64,000 nucleotides of DNA from Methylocella silvestris (GTDB lineage: Bacteria > Pseudomonadota > Alphaproteobacteria > Rhizobiales > Beijerinckiaceae), in the NCBI RefSeq assembly GCF_002891535.1, contig NZ_PDZR01000006.1, positions 103,356-167,355 on the forward strand, written 5' to 3'. Under the pieces are notes generated by a model. The model was not told the origin of the DNA, did no database searches, and saw only the letters and a list, made by a program, of their open reading frames with translations. Of the stretch, positions 19,796 to 28,359 are shown piece after piece. A program made the position numbers and the translations under genes. Each line of letters opens with the position of its first letter. The first letter of the stretch is position 1.

Positions 19796-20002
19796 GGCGC
19801 TCCCTTTTGTCTTTGGATGTTATTGACGTGAACGGGTTTGATGGCGGCGTCGCCGGCCCCTGTGAAGGCGGCCTCAACGCAACTATGCGGCCTGCCGCAT
19901 CCCCCTGGCAATATCGCAAAGGAAGCAGCCGGCGCAGGAGGGATCGCGGCGGAATCGGGCGAGATTATTCCGCGTCGGCCGCCGATCCGCCCGCGACAAA
20001 AT

Positions 20003-20027
20003 GCACCGCGCGAAAAACGCGCGGCGC
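20003..20027 (-). terminator. Hairpin after sgaA (partial terminator or attenuator)
   Basis: Inverted repeat GCACCGCGCG (20003-20012) / CGCGCGGCGC (20018-20027) with one mismatch and an A5 loop (T5 on the minus strand), 18 bp after the sgaA stop. On the minus strand it is followed by ATTTTGT. It may partially terminate sgaA transcripts before hprA. The remaining 200 bp up to hprA hold no gene. Confidence 0.5.
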
Positions 20028-20044
20028 TTTCGCAAGATGAGCGG

Positions 20045-21235
20045 TCAGGCCGCTTTTTCAGCCTTGACGGGCGCGGCGGCACGATAGAAGGACTGCGCCG
20101 CGCCGACGCCGCTGCCGAGCGTGACCGGAATGCCAACGTCGGCCATGGCCATTTCGGCGCCGGCGAGCGCGCCGAGCACCATCAGTTCGTTGAGATCACC
20201 AAGGTGGCCGATGCGGAACACCTTGCCGGCGACCTGCGACAATCCGGCGCCAAGCGACAGATTGTAGCGGCTATAGGCCGTGCTGATGACCTGCACCGCA
20301 TTGAACTGCGGCGGCACGACAATCGCGGTCACCGTATCGGAATACCACTTCGGCTCCTTGGCGCAGGGGGTAAGACCCCAGGCCTTCACTGCGGCGCGCA
20401 CGCCGCCGGCGAGATGGCTGTGCCGCACGAAAATATTCTCGAGGCCTTCTTCCTCGATCATTTTCAGCGATTCACGCAGGCCATAGAGCAGCGGCAGCGG
20501 CGGCGTATAGGGGAAATAGCCGGCCGCATTGGCCTTGATCATGTCGTCGAAATCGAAATAGCAGCGCTTCGACGTCGCCGTCTTCGAGGCGGCGAGCGCC
20601 TTCTGGCTGACGCTGAGCACGCCAAGGCCGGCCGGCAACATCAGGCCCTTCTGCGAGCCGGAAACCGCGAGGTCAACGCCCCATTCGTCTTGGCGGAAGT
20701 CAAGGCTGCCGAGCGAGCTCACGGCGTCGACGAACAGCAGCGCCGGATGGCCGGCGGCGTCCATCGCCTTGCGCACCGCGGCGATATCGCTCGCAACGCC
20801 CGTCGCCGTCTCATTGTGCGTCGCGGTCACGGCCTTGATCTGATGCGACTTGTCGGCGCGCAGGATCTCCTCGATCTTCTCTGGCTTGACGCCCGTGCCC
20901 CATTCCTCCTCGAGGATCTGCACGTCGAAGCCCATCCGCTGCGCCATGTCGATCCAGAGATGGCTGAACTGGCCGAAACGCGACATCAACACCTTGTCGC
21001 CGGGCGACAGCGTGTTGTTGAAGGCGGATTCCCAGGCGCCCGTGCCTGAGGAGGGGAAAAGAAAGACCTGGCCGTCCTTGGTCTTGTAAATCTTCTTCAG
21101 ATCCTGGAACAGCGGCAGAGTCAGCTCGGGGAATTTAGGAGACCGGTGGTCCTCCATCGGCACGACCATTGCGCGCGCGACCCGCTCCGGGACATTGGTC
21201 GGTCCTGGGACAAAAAGAAAGTGACGGCCCGGCAT
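20045..21235 (-). CDS. sgaA: Serine--glyoxylate aminotransferase
   Basis: PLP class V aminotransferase, 396 residues, converting serine plus glyoxylate to hydroxypyruvate plus glycine, which links the two arms of the serine cycle. The N-terminus GRHFLFVPGPTNVPERV is highly characteristic, and the PLP lysine is in AVSGSQKGLMLPAGLG (about residue 195). The ATG at 21235 is preceded by GGAGGA. A sigma70-like promoter with an overlapping palindrome lies directly upstream. It stands 167 bp after gck and 249 bp before hprA on the same strand. Confidence 0.96.
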   Translation of the reverse strand: MPGRHFLFVPGPTNVPERVARAMVVPMEDHRSPKFPELTLPLFQDLKKIYKTKDGQVFLFPSSGTGAWESAFNNTLSPGDKVLMSRFGQFSHLWIDMAQRMGFDVQILEEEWGTGVKPEKIEEILRADKSHQIKAVTATHNETATGVASDIAAVRKAMDAAGHPALLFVDAVSSLGSLDFRQDEWGVDLAVSGSQKGLMLPAGLGVLSVSQKALAASKTATSKRCYFDFDDMIKANAAGYFPYTPPLPLLYGLRESLKMIEEEGLENIFVRHSHLAGGVRAAVKAWGLTPCAKEPKWYSDTVTAIVVPPQFNAVQVISTAYSRYNLSLGAGLSQVAGKVFRIGHLGDLNELMVLGALAGAEMAMADVGIPVTLGSGVGAAQSFYRAAAPVKAEKAA

Positions 21236-21253
21236 TATGTATCCTCCATTTGC

Positions 21254-21293
21254 ACTACTTTGGTAGTATCCACGAAAAAGCCGACAATCTCAA
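21254..21293 (-). promoter_or_regulatory. Putative sgaA promoter with operator-like palindrome
   Basis: On the minus strand, TTGAGA (21293-21288) is separated by exactly 17 bp from GATACT (21270-21265), a plausible -35/-10 pair placing transcription start about 20-25 bp before the sgaA ATG. The palindrome ACTACTTTGGTAGT (21254-21267, 5-bp arms) overlaps the -10 box, a position suited to a regulator. Assignment is from sequence only. Confidence 0.5.
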
Positions 21294-21401
21294 GTCACCG
21301 GCGATTGCTTGACCAGCCAGGCGAACGGCCAGAGAACTCTGCTTATACTCGCGATGTGCTGCCGCGGCGCCGCGCGACGCATGCCAACTCAAGCGACAGT
21401 T

Positions 21402-22667
21402 CTATCGAGCCACCAAAATGGCGCGGAAATCATTGACGTTTGTTCGGGTCGGCCCGGTAACGATCAGATGATCGAGCGCAGCGAAGAAACTATAGCCGTC
21501 ATTATCGGCGAGCCGCGCTTTCGCGCTGACGCCGGCCGCAGCAGCTTTGGCGAGACTGTCCGGAAACAAAAGCGCGCCAGCGTTGTCTTCCGTTCCGTCG
21601 ATGCCGTCTGTATCGCCAGCGAGCGCATAGACGCCCTTATGGCCGTCGAGCGCAACGCCGAGCGCCAGCAGAAATTCGGCGTTGCGTCCGCCGCGTCCCG
21701 ATCCGCGCACGGTGACGGTGGTTTCGCCGCCCGAAATCAGCACGCAGGGCGCAGGAGCCGGCTGGTCGAAATGATAGACCTGCCGAGCGATGGCGGCATG
21801 CACCAGCGCGACATCCCGGGCCTCGCCCTCGATGTCATTGGCGAGGATCAACGGCGCGGCGCCGGCGGCGCGCGCAATCGCCGCGGCCGCATCGAGCGAC
21901 ATTTGCGGCGTCGCGATCATCACATTCGTCACGCCGGCGAGCTTCGGATCGCCGGGCTTCAAGGTTTCGGACTCCGGCGAGCGCAGATAGGCGAGCACGT
22001 GATCGGGCGCGGCGATCTGATATTTTTCGATGATGGCGAGCGCGTCGGCCGAGGTGGTCGGATCGGCGACGGTCGGACCCGAGGCGATGACGCTCGGATC
22101 GTCGCCCGGAACATCGGAGATCATCAGGGCGAACACGCGCGCAGGCGCCGCGGCGGCGGCGAGCTTGCCGCCCTTGATCGCGGAGAGATGTTTGCGCACG
22201 CAGTTCATCTCGGAAATGTTGGCGCCGCTCCTCAGGAGAGCCTTGTTGATCCCCTGCTTGTCGGCGAGCGTGACCCCAGCCGCCGGCAAGGCCAGCAACG
22301 CCGAGCCGCCGCCGGAAATCAGGCACAGCACCAGATCGTCGGGGGTCAGGCCCTTCACCGAGGCAAGGATGCGTTCGGCCGCCTCGCGGCCGGCGGCGTC
22401 CGGCACCGGATGGCCTGCCTCGACCACCTCGATCCGGCGGCAGGGCGCGCCATGGCCATAACGGGTGACGACGAGGCCCTCGAGCGGGCCGTCCCAATGA
22501 TCCTCGACCGCCTTCGCCATCGCGCCCGCCGCCTTGCCGGCGCCGACGACGATGGTGCGCCCCTTCGGCCGCGGCGGCAGATGCTGCGGCAGGCATTTCT
22601 CGGGCGAGGCCGCGCTGACCGCGGCTTCGAACATGTCGAGAAGGAGCTTGCCTGGATCAAAGGTCAT
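21402..22667 (-). CDS. gckA: Glycerate 2-kinase (MOFRL family)
   Basis: Kinase that phosphorylates D-glycerate to 2-phosphoglycerate, completing the hydroxypyruvate-to-phosphoglycerate arm of the serine cycle. It has 421 residues. The N-terminal domain carries VVGAGKAAGAMA and LISGGGSALLALPA. The C-terminal MOFRL domain has SGGETTVTVRGSGRGGRNAE and ends with the conserved GDTDGIDG and LADNDGYSFF stretches. ATG at 22667. It is the first gene of the leftward unit and lies next to the divergent control region, where a pair of direct repeats sits 85 bp upstream. This is the class II kinase found in methylotrophs, unrelated to GlxK. Confidence 0.95.
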   Translation of the reverse strand: MTFDPGKLLLDMFEAAVSAASPEKCLPQHLPPRPKGRTIVVGAGKAAGAMAKAVEDHWDGPLEGLVVTRYGHGAPCRRIEVVEAGHPVPDAAGREAAERILASVKGLTPDDLVLCLISGGGSALLALPAAGVTLADKQGINKALLRSGANISEMNCVRKHLSAIKGGKLAAAAAPARVFALMISDVPGDDPSVIASGPTVADPTTSADALAIIEKYQIAAPDHVLAYLRSPESETLKPGDPKLAGVTNVMIATPQMSLDAAAAIARAAGAAPLILANDIEGEARDVALVHAAIARQVYHFDQPAPAPCVLISGGETTVTVRGSGRGGRNAEFLLALGVALDGHKGVYALAGDTDGIDGTEDNAGALLFPDSLAKAAAAGVSAKARLADNDGYSFFAALDHLIVTGPTRTNVNDFRAILVAR

Positions 22668-23052
22668 GCGAGTTCGAAATCCGCGTTAGGTGCGAGTGTG
22701 GCCGTTATCCGCGCTTTTACGAACTGCCGCAAGACATAGCCGGGCAAACCGGCGCCTAAATAAACTGAGGCGCGCCTAAAAAAAATAAAGGAGCGCCGCA
22801 AGCGCTTCTCACGCTATAACATCAGCTTATACGGGTCGCTGTTTTGTGGCCGACGGGGTGGCGCCAGATGTCGGCCGCCGCGATGGCCAAGGGAAAAAAG
22901 GGCTGCTAATCTTCGCGCGCTTGCGCCGATGCTTCGCTGCAAGCGCATCGGCTCAACAAGGACGCCGCTCGCGGCCTGCCGCCATGTTCTTCGGCGCCGC
23001 AACAAAAAGATGAGACGATCGGGCAGCCCGCGCGAAGCGGAGCGCTCTCAAT
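22668..23052. promoter_or_regulatory. Divergent control region of the serine-cycle island
   Basis: The 385 bp between gckA and mtkA carry no gene but several signals. Two direct copies of GCGCCTAAAWAAA occur at 22752-22764 and 22772-22784, exactly 20 bp apart, so they face the same side of the helix. An inverted repeat GCCGATGC (22925-22932) / GCATCGGC (22945-22952) lies about 100 bp before mtkA. These are candidate binding sites for a LysR-type regulator, as QscR controls serine-cycle genes in Methylobacterium; that identity is inference. No -10/-35 pair stands out for mtkA. Confidence 0.55.
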
Positions 23053-24252
23053 GTGGAGGAGGGGAAGCTGGACATTCACGAATATCAGGCCAAGGAGATC
23101 CTGGCCAACTTCGGGGTCGCAACCCCGCGCGGCGCTGTCGCCTACAGCCCGGATCAAGCCGTCTATTGCGCAACCGAGCTCGGCGGTTGGCATTGGGCCG
23201 TCAAGGCCCAGATCCACTCCGGCGGGCGCGGCAAGGCGGGCGGCGTCAAGCTGTGCAAGACTTATAATGAAGTGCGCGCTGCAGCAAACGACATGCTCGG
23301 CAAGACGCTCGTCACCAACCAGACCGGCCCCGAAGGCAAGATCGTCCAGCGCGTCTACATCGAGGCCGCAGAGCCCTTCGACCGCGAAATCTATCTCGGC
23401 TTCGTGCTCGACCGCAAAGTGGAGCGCGTGCGCATCATCGCCTCGCGCTTCGGCGGCATGGAGATCGAAGAAATCGCCAAGGAGCATCCGGAAGAAATTT
23501 TGCAGGTCGTTGTTGAGCCCGCCGTCGGATTGCAGGCGTTCGAAGCGCGCGAGCTCGCCTTCGGCCTCGGCCTCAATCTGAAGCAGGTCAGCCGCGCCGT
23601 GCAGAGCATGCTCGGCTGCTATCGCGCCTTCCGCGACCTCGACGCGACCATGGTCGAGATCAACCCGCTTGTGGTCACCAAGGACGACCGTGTGCTGGCG
23701 CTCGACGCCAAGATGTCGTTTGACGACAACGCGCTGTTCCGGCGCAGCGGCATCTCCGACATGCGCGATCATTCGCAAGAGGATCCCCGCGAGGTTCAGG
23801 CCGCCGAGCATAATCTCAACTATGTCGGCCTCGACGGCGACATCGGTTGCATCGTCAACGGCGCCGGCCTCGCGATGGCGACGATGGACATGATCAAATA
23901 TGCCGGCGGCGCTCCGGCGAACTTCCTCGACGTCGGCGGCGGCGCATCGCCCGAGCGCGTCGCCGCGGCGTTCCGCCTCGTGTTGTCCGACCGCAACGTC
24001 AAGGCGATCCTCGTCAATGTATTCGCCGGCATCAACCGGTGCGATTGGGTCGCCGAAGGCGTCGTCCAGGCCTGCCGCACCCTCAACGTCAATGTTCCCC
24101 TTATCGTGCGTCTCTCCGGCACCAACTTCGAGGCGGGGCGCGAGATCATCGTCAACAGCGGGCTGCCGATCATTTCAGCAGACACTCTCGCCGACGCCGC
24201 CCGCGCGGCGGTCGAAGCGGCCGGCGCAGCGCCGGCCAGAAGCCTGAACTGA
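23053..24252 (+). CDS. mtkA: Malate--CoA ligase (malate thiokinase) beta subunit
   Basis: ATP-grasp subunit of malate thiokinase, which makes malyl-CoA from malate, CoA and ATP. The protein opens with [22 protein letters not shown], the standard MtkA/SucC start, then [15 protein letters not shown]. It also has [30 protein letters not shown] and the CoA-ligase signature [19 protein letters not shown]. The start is uncertain: GTG at 23053 has GGAG about 11 nt upstream, but homologues start at the codon that is CTG here (23068), which has a perfect GGAGGAGG just before it. The overlapping ATG at 23051 is in another frame. Length is 394-399 residues. First gene of the mtkA-mtkB-ppc-mclA unit; distinguished from SucC by this context. 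Confidence 0.95.
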   Translation: MEEGKLDIHEYQAKEILANFGVATPRGAVAYSPDQAVYCATELGGWHWAVKAQIHSGGRGKAGGVKLCKTYNEVRAAANDMLGKTLVTNQTGPEGKIVQRVYIEAAEPFDREIYLGFVLDRKVERVRIIASRFGGMEIEEIAKEHPEEILQVVVEPAVGLQAFEARELAFGLGLNLKQVSRAVQSMLGCYRAFRDLDATMVEINPLVVTKDDRVLALDAKMSFDDNALFRRSGISDMRDHSQEDPREVQAAEHNLNYVGLDGDIGCIVNGAGLAMATMDMIKYAGGAPANFLDVGGGASPERVAAAFRLVLSDRNVKAILVNVFAGINRCDWVAEGVVQACRTLNVNVPLIVRLSGTNFEAGREIIVNSGLPIISADTLADAARAAVEAAGAAPARSLN

Positions 24253-24260
24253 ACAAGATC

Positions 24261-24314
24261 AAAAGCCATTCGCGCCGCAATTGCTTCAGGTTTCTTGCGG
24301 CGCAATCGGCTTTT
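24261..24314 (+). promoter_or_regulatory. Long hairpin between mtkA and mtkB
   Basis: The 76-bp gap is mostly one inverted repeat: AAAAGCC-ATT-GCGCCGCAA on the left pairs with TTGCGGCGC-AAT-GGCTTTT on the right. This gives about 19 paired bases with two single-base bulges and a 14-nt loop. It begins 9 nt after the mtkA stop and ends with TTTT directly before the AGGAG ribosome-binding site of mtkB. It can act as a leaky terminator, an mRNA stabiliser or a translation control element. Confidence 0.7.
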
Positions 24315-24328
24315 AGGAGAGCTGCGAG

Positions 24329-25255
24329 ATGAGCATTCTAATCGACGAGAACAGCCGGGTCCTGGTGCAGGGCTTTACCGGCGACAAAGGCACTTTCCAC
24401 GCCAAGGAAATGATCGAGTGCGGCACCAATGTCGTTGGCGGCGTAACGCCCGGCAAGGGCGGCTCGACCCACCTCGGCAAACCGGTGTTCAACACGGTCA
24501 AGGACGCCGTGCGCGCAACCGGGGCCAATTGTAGCATCACCTTCGTCGCGCCGGCCTTCTGCGCCGACGCCATCATGGAGGCCGCCGACGCCGGCATCGG
24601 GCTGGTTTGCTCGATCACCGACGGCATTCCGGCGCAGGACATGATGCGCGTCAAGCGCTATCTGTTGCGCTATCAGCGCGGCCGCCGCACCCTGATGGTC
24701 GGGCCGAACTGCGCCGGCATCATCAGCCCCGGCAAAGCCATGCTGGGCATCATGCCAAGCAACATCTACATGCGTGGCTCGGTCGGCATCGTGTCGCGCT
24801 CGGGAACGCTCGGCTATGAAGCCGCCGCGCAAATGAAAGAGCTCGGCATCGGCGTCTCGACCAGCGTCGGGATCGGCGGCGATCCGATCAACGGCAGCTC
24901 CTTCCTCGATCATCTGATCCTGTTCGAGCAGGATCCCGAGACCGAGGCGGTGATGATGATTGGCGAAATCGGCGGCCCGCAGGAAGCCGAGGCCGCGGCC
25001 TGGATCAAGGACAACATGACAAAGCCGGTTGTCGGCTATGTCGCCGGCCTGACCGCGCCCAAGGGGCGCCGCATGGGCCACGCCGGCGCGATCATCTCCG
25101 CCTCCGGCGACAGCGCCGCGGAAAAGTCCGAGATCATGAAATCCTACGGCCTCACCGTCGCGCCAAGCCCGAGCGAGCTTGGCGCCACCATGGCAAGGGT
25201 GCTCGGCCGCAGCACGACGCCAGCCAAGACGCCGGAAGCCGTAGCCGCGCATTAA
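24329..25255 (+). CDS. mtkB: Malate--CoA ligase (malate thiokinase) alpha subunit
   Basis: CoA-binding and phospho-carrier subunit, 308 residues. The Rossmann-type N-terminal domain starts [37 protein letters not shown], and the ligase domain has [16 protein letters not shown]. The phosphorylated histidine is in [11 protein letters not shown] (about residue 252). It pairs with MtkA to form malyl-CoA, the substrate of the lyase encoded downstream. AGGAG precedes ATG 24329, immediately after a strong hairpin. Sequence alone overlaps with SucD; the link to ppc and mclA settles the role. Confidence 0.95.
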   Translation: MSILIDENSRVLVQGFTGDKGTFHAKEMIECGTNVVGGVTPGKGGSTHLGKPVFNTVKDAVRATGANCSITFVAPAFCADAIMEAADAGIGLVCSITDGIPAQDMMRVKRYLLRYQRGRRTLMVGPNCAGIISPGKAMLGIMPSNIYMRGSVGIVSRSGTLGYEAAAQMKELGIGVSTSVGIGGDPINGSSFLDHLILFEQDPETEAVMMIGEIGGPQEAEAAAWIKDNMTKPVVGYVAGLTAPKGRRMGHAGAIISASGDSAAEKSEIMKSYGLTVAPSPSELGATMARVLGRSTTPAKTPEAVAAH

Positions 25256-25269
25256 TTGCGCACATGACG

Positions 25270-25296
25270 CTGCGCGGCGGCCAAGTCGCCGCGCAG
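25270..25296 (+). promoter_or_regulatory. Perfect hairpin after mtkB
   Basis: CTGCGCGGCG (25270-25279) pairs perfectly with CGCCGCGCAG (25287-25296) around a 7-nt loop, 14 bp past the mtkB stop. No T-run follows, so it is more likely an mRNA processing or stability element than a full terminator. The rest of the 274-bp gap to ppc holds a possible 21-codon leader frame just before ppc. Confidence 0.55.
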
Positions 25297-25470
25297 CCTG
25301 CCGCCAAGGTCGCGCCGGCGCCTGGTTGCGAGGTTGCGGCGCGCAACGCCCCGCTTGCCCGTAGCGCGAAGCGGCGCCCGACAGGACGCCCCGCTCCGGC
25401 CGCAACGGATCGCGACGGAGGATGCAACCTCCGCATCCGATCACATCAAAAAGGGAGGCTTCGCAGGGCC

Positions 25471-25536
25471 GATGACCGCCAACCGCAAATTCCACGCCGG
25501 CCAGCTCAAATCGCAAGGAAGCGCCCGCCATGACTG
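25471..25536 (+). CDS. Possible 21-codon leader peptide overlapping the ppc start
   Basis: An ATG at 25471 opens a 21-residue frame (MTANRKFHAGQLKSQGSARH, then D) whose TGA at 25534-25536 overlaps the first codons of ppc (ATG 25530) by 7 bp in another frame. A GGGAGG lies about 13 nt upstream of the ATG. If translated it would couple ribosome flow into ppc. The basic, Gly/Ser-containing sequence matches no known leader peptide and translation is unproven. Confidence 0.25.
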
Positions 25537-28289
25537 AGCTGCAAGCCGAACGGCGCCTGGAGCAGGCCATGCGCGTTGTCGACGTCAGCGACGGCGCGCC
25601 CTCTGGCGAGCGCATCGCGGAAATTCTCTACCAGCTGTTGCTTGAAGTGGTGCAACGCCACCATCCCGAAATCGCGCCGGTGCTGTCCGGCGAGACGGTG
25701 CTCCAGAATGCGGCGCCGGAGGTGGTTTCACGCGTTTTTCAGGCGCATGGCATCTGGTTTCAGCTGCTTTCGATCGTCGAGCAGGACGCCGCCATGGGCG
25801 AGCGCCGCAGGACCGAGCGCGAGCTCGGCGAACAGGCTGTGCCGGGCACTTTCGCCAATGTGATCGCCAAGGCGGCGAAGCTCGGAATTCCGGGCTCCGA
25901 AGTCGCCGAGAAGCTGAGCCAGACTCGGGTGCGCCCGGTCATCACCGCGCATCCGACGGAAGCCAAACGCGTCACCGTGCTCGAAAAGCACCGGCGCATC
26001 TACCGCCTGCTGGTCGAGCTCGAGCAGCCGCGCTGGACCGGCCGGGAACGCTCCGGCATCATCGACCAGCTGCGCGACGAAATCGAACTGTTGTGGATGA
26101 CCGGCGAATTGCGGCTGGAGAAACCCTCGGTCGAGCAGGAAATCGCCTGGGGTCTGCATTTCTTTCATGAAACCCTTTTCGAGGGCGTGCCCGAACTTTT
26201 GAAAAAATTCGACCGCGCCCTGAAGCGGTTCTACCCGGGCGAAAATTTCACGCTGACGCAATTCTTTCAGTTCGGCTCCTGGATCGGCGGCGACCGCGAC
26301 GGAAATCCCTTCGTCGTTAACAAGGTGACGCGCCGCGCGCTGCGGGAGAACGCCAAGGCCAGCCTGCGCTATTACGAACAACGCCTGTTCAACTTGATGA
26401 AAAGCCTGTCGATCTCCGAGCGGGCCCTGCCGCCGCCCTCGGGCTTTCGCGAGGCGCTGAACCGCGCTCTTGGCGAAAGCGGCGACGGCGCCGGAATTGC
26501 GCTGCGCAATCCCGGCGAGCCATATCGCCAGTTTCTGTTCTGCATACACGCCAAGGTGAGGGCGACGCTCGCCCTTTACGAAGGCGAGCGGACGCCGGGC
26601 CCTTATTATATCAGCGCGGACGATCTCATTTCCGATCTCGCAGTGACCGAGCAGGCGCTCGCGGAGAGCGGCAGCATTGGCCTCGGGCAGGATCTCGTGC
26701 GTCCGCTGCGCTTTGCCGTCGAAGTGTTCCGCTTCCGCACGCAAAGGCTCGATCTGCGCGAAAACACAACGAAGCTCACGGCGACGCTGCAGGCCTTGTG
26801 GCGCGCCATGCATGCGGAGGCTGACGGTGAGCCGCCTGCCGTCGAATCGGACGAATGGAAAGCCTGGATCCTCGCCGAGCTCGCGCGGCCGCGCATCGGG
26901 CAGCCGGTCTATCGCGCGCTGCCGCCGGAAGCTGCAGAAACGCTCGGGATGTTCAAGCTTGCCCGCGACTCCGATGAGGAATTCGATCGCGAGGCGTTCG
27001 GCAGTTTCGTGCTCAGCATGACGCGCTCCGCCGCCGACGTGCTTGGCGCCTACCTGCTCGCCAAGGAGGCCGATCTCTATCATGACGCAACGCGCGTCGA
27101 GGCGTGCACGCTGTCGATCACGCCGCTGTTCGAGACGATCACAGACCTTCGCGCCGCGCCGCAGATCATGCGCGAATTGCTGTCGATGCCGCTGGTGCGC
27201 CGCAGCGCCCGCATGCAGGGCGGCGTGCAGGAAGTCATGATCGGCTATTCCGACTCGAACAAGGACGGCGGCTTCCTGTCCTCGAATTGGGAGCTTGCGA
27301 AGGCGCAGGACAAGCTCGCCAAGATCGGGGCCGAGGCCGGCATTCCGATCTCGTTCTTCCACGGACGCGGCGGTTCGGTGAGCCGCGGCGGCGCGCCGAC
27401 GGCGCAGGCGATCGCGGCCCAGCCGGCCGGCTCGATTCAGGGACGCCTGCGCGTCACCGAACAGGGCGAGGTGGTGTCATTCAAATACGCCAACAAGGGC
27501 ACCGCCGGCTTCCAGATGGAAATGCTGGGATCCAGCGTGTTCGAGCATACGCTGACGTCGGAGCGCGCCGCCCCTGCCCTTCGCGCCGAATTCGAGGAGG
27601 CGATGGAGGCGCTGTCTGGCGCCTCGCACGCGGCCTACGCCAATTTCATCAATCATCCGGACCTGCTCACCTATTTCCAGTCGGCGAGCCCGCTCGATGA
27701 AATCTCGATGCTAAACATCGGCTCACGTCCGGCGCGGCGGTTCGGCGCGCGCACGCTTTCCGATCTGCGCGCCATTCCCTGGGTGTTCGCCTGGGCGCAG
27801 AATCGTCATGTCATCACAGGCTGGTATGGCGTCGGCAGCGGGATTGCGAGCTTCCTCGACGTGCGCAAGGAGCGCGGCCTGACCCTGCTCAAGCGCATGT
27901 TCGCCGAATCCGACCTGTTTCGCATGGTTGTCGGCGAGGTCGAGAAAACCCTCGGCATGGTCGATCTCGACATCGCTCGCGAATATGCGGGGCTCGTTTA
28001 CGACGACGACGTGCGCGAGGCGATTTTCGGCATGATCGAGGCCGAATACAGGCTGACGCGCGAAAGCATCCTGAAGATCACTGGCGAAGACGAAATCGCG
28101 CAGCGCTTTCCGGCCTATCGCTCGCGCCTCGCGACGCGGCTCAAAACCATCAACAAGGTCAATCGCGAGCAGGTCGAGCTGTTGCGGAACTTCCGCGCCA
28201 GCACGAATGAATTGAGCAAGGAAGCCTTCAAATCGAATCTTCTGCTCTCGATCAACTGCATTTCAAGCGGTCTTGGCGCCACCGGGTGA
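25530..28289 (+). CDS. ppc: Phosphoenolpyruvate carboxylase
   Basis: Carboxylates PEP to oxaloacetate, the CO2-fixing step of the serine cycle. It has 919 residues. The catalytic-His motif is ITAHPTEAKRV (about residues 139-149). GGDRDGNPFV follows, then GYSDSNKDGGF and the Gly-rich loop FHGRGGSVSRGGAPT (around residue 610). The C-terminus ends LGATG rather than the QNTG seen in many PEPCs. The serine-cycle isoform of Methylobacterium is reported insensitive to acetyl-CoA, which may hold here but cannot be seen. AAGGAAG precedes the ATG. A long minus-strand frame within it is a GC-bias shadow. Confidence 0.96.
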   Translation: MTELQAERRLEQAMRVVDVSDGAPSGERIAEILYQLLLEVVQRHHPEIAPVLSGETVLQNAAPEVVSRVFQAHGIWFQLLSIVEQDAAMGERRRTERELGEQAVPGTFANVIAKAAKLGIPGSEVAEKLSQTRVRPVITAHPTEAKRVTVLEKHRRIYRLLVELEQPRWTGRERSGIIDQLRDEIELLWMTGELRLEKPSVEQEIAWGLHFFHETLFEGVPELLKKFDRALKRFYPGENFTLTQFFQFGSWIGGDRDGNPFVVNKVTRRALRENAKASLRYYEQRLFNLMKSLSISERALPPPSGFREALNRALGESGDGAGIALRNPGEPYRQFLFCIHAKVRATLALYEGERTPGPYYISADDLISDLAVTEQALAESGSIGLGQDLVRPLRFAVEVFRFRTQRLDLRENTTKLTATLQALWRAMHAEADGEPPAVESDEWKAWILAELARPRIGQPVYRALPPEAAETLGMFKLARDSDEEFDREAFGSFVLSMTRSAADVLGAYLLAKEADLYHDATRVEACTLSITPLFETITDLRAAPQIMRELLSMPLVRRSARMQGGVQEVMIGYSDSNKDGGFLSSNWELAKAQDKLAKIGAEAGIPISFFHGRGGSVSRGGAPTAQAIAAQPAGSIQGRLRVTEQGEVVSFKYANKGTAGFQMEMLGSSVFEHTLTSERAAPALRAEFEEAMEALSGASHAAYANFINHPDLLTYFQSASPLDEISMLNIGSRPARRFGARTLSDLRAIPWVFAWAQNRHVITGWYGVGSGIASFLDVRKERGLTLLKRMFAESDLFRMVVGEVEKTLGMVDLDIAREYAGLVYDDDVREAIFGMIEAEYRLTRESILKITGEDEIAQRFPAYRSRLATRLKTINKVNREQVELLRNFRASTNELSKEAFKSNLLLSINCISSGLGATG

Positions 28290-28359
28290 CGTGACGACCG
28301 TCGTATCAATTCGCCGTCGCGGATCGCGCGGCCTACATGCTCTCGAAAGGAACCCCCGG

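Noticed and set aside
23051..23581. ATG-started 176-codon frame overlapping mtkA
   Set aside because: Out of frame with the conserved MtkA protein; the translation is Arg/Ser/Pro-rich and matches nothing.
24329..25255. mtkA/mtkB as succinyl-CoA synthetase (sucC/sucD)
   Set aside because: The families are closely related, but linkage to ppc and mclA and the MtkA-type N-terminus favour malate thiokinase.
25728..27362. 544-codon minus-strand frame opposite ppc
   Set aside because: Antisense to conserved PEP carboxylase motifs; no ribosome-binding site or domain.
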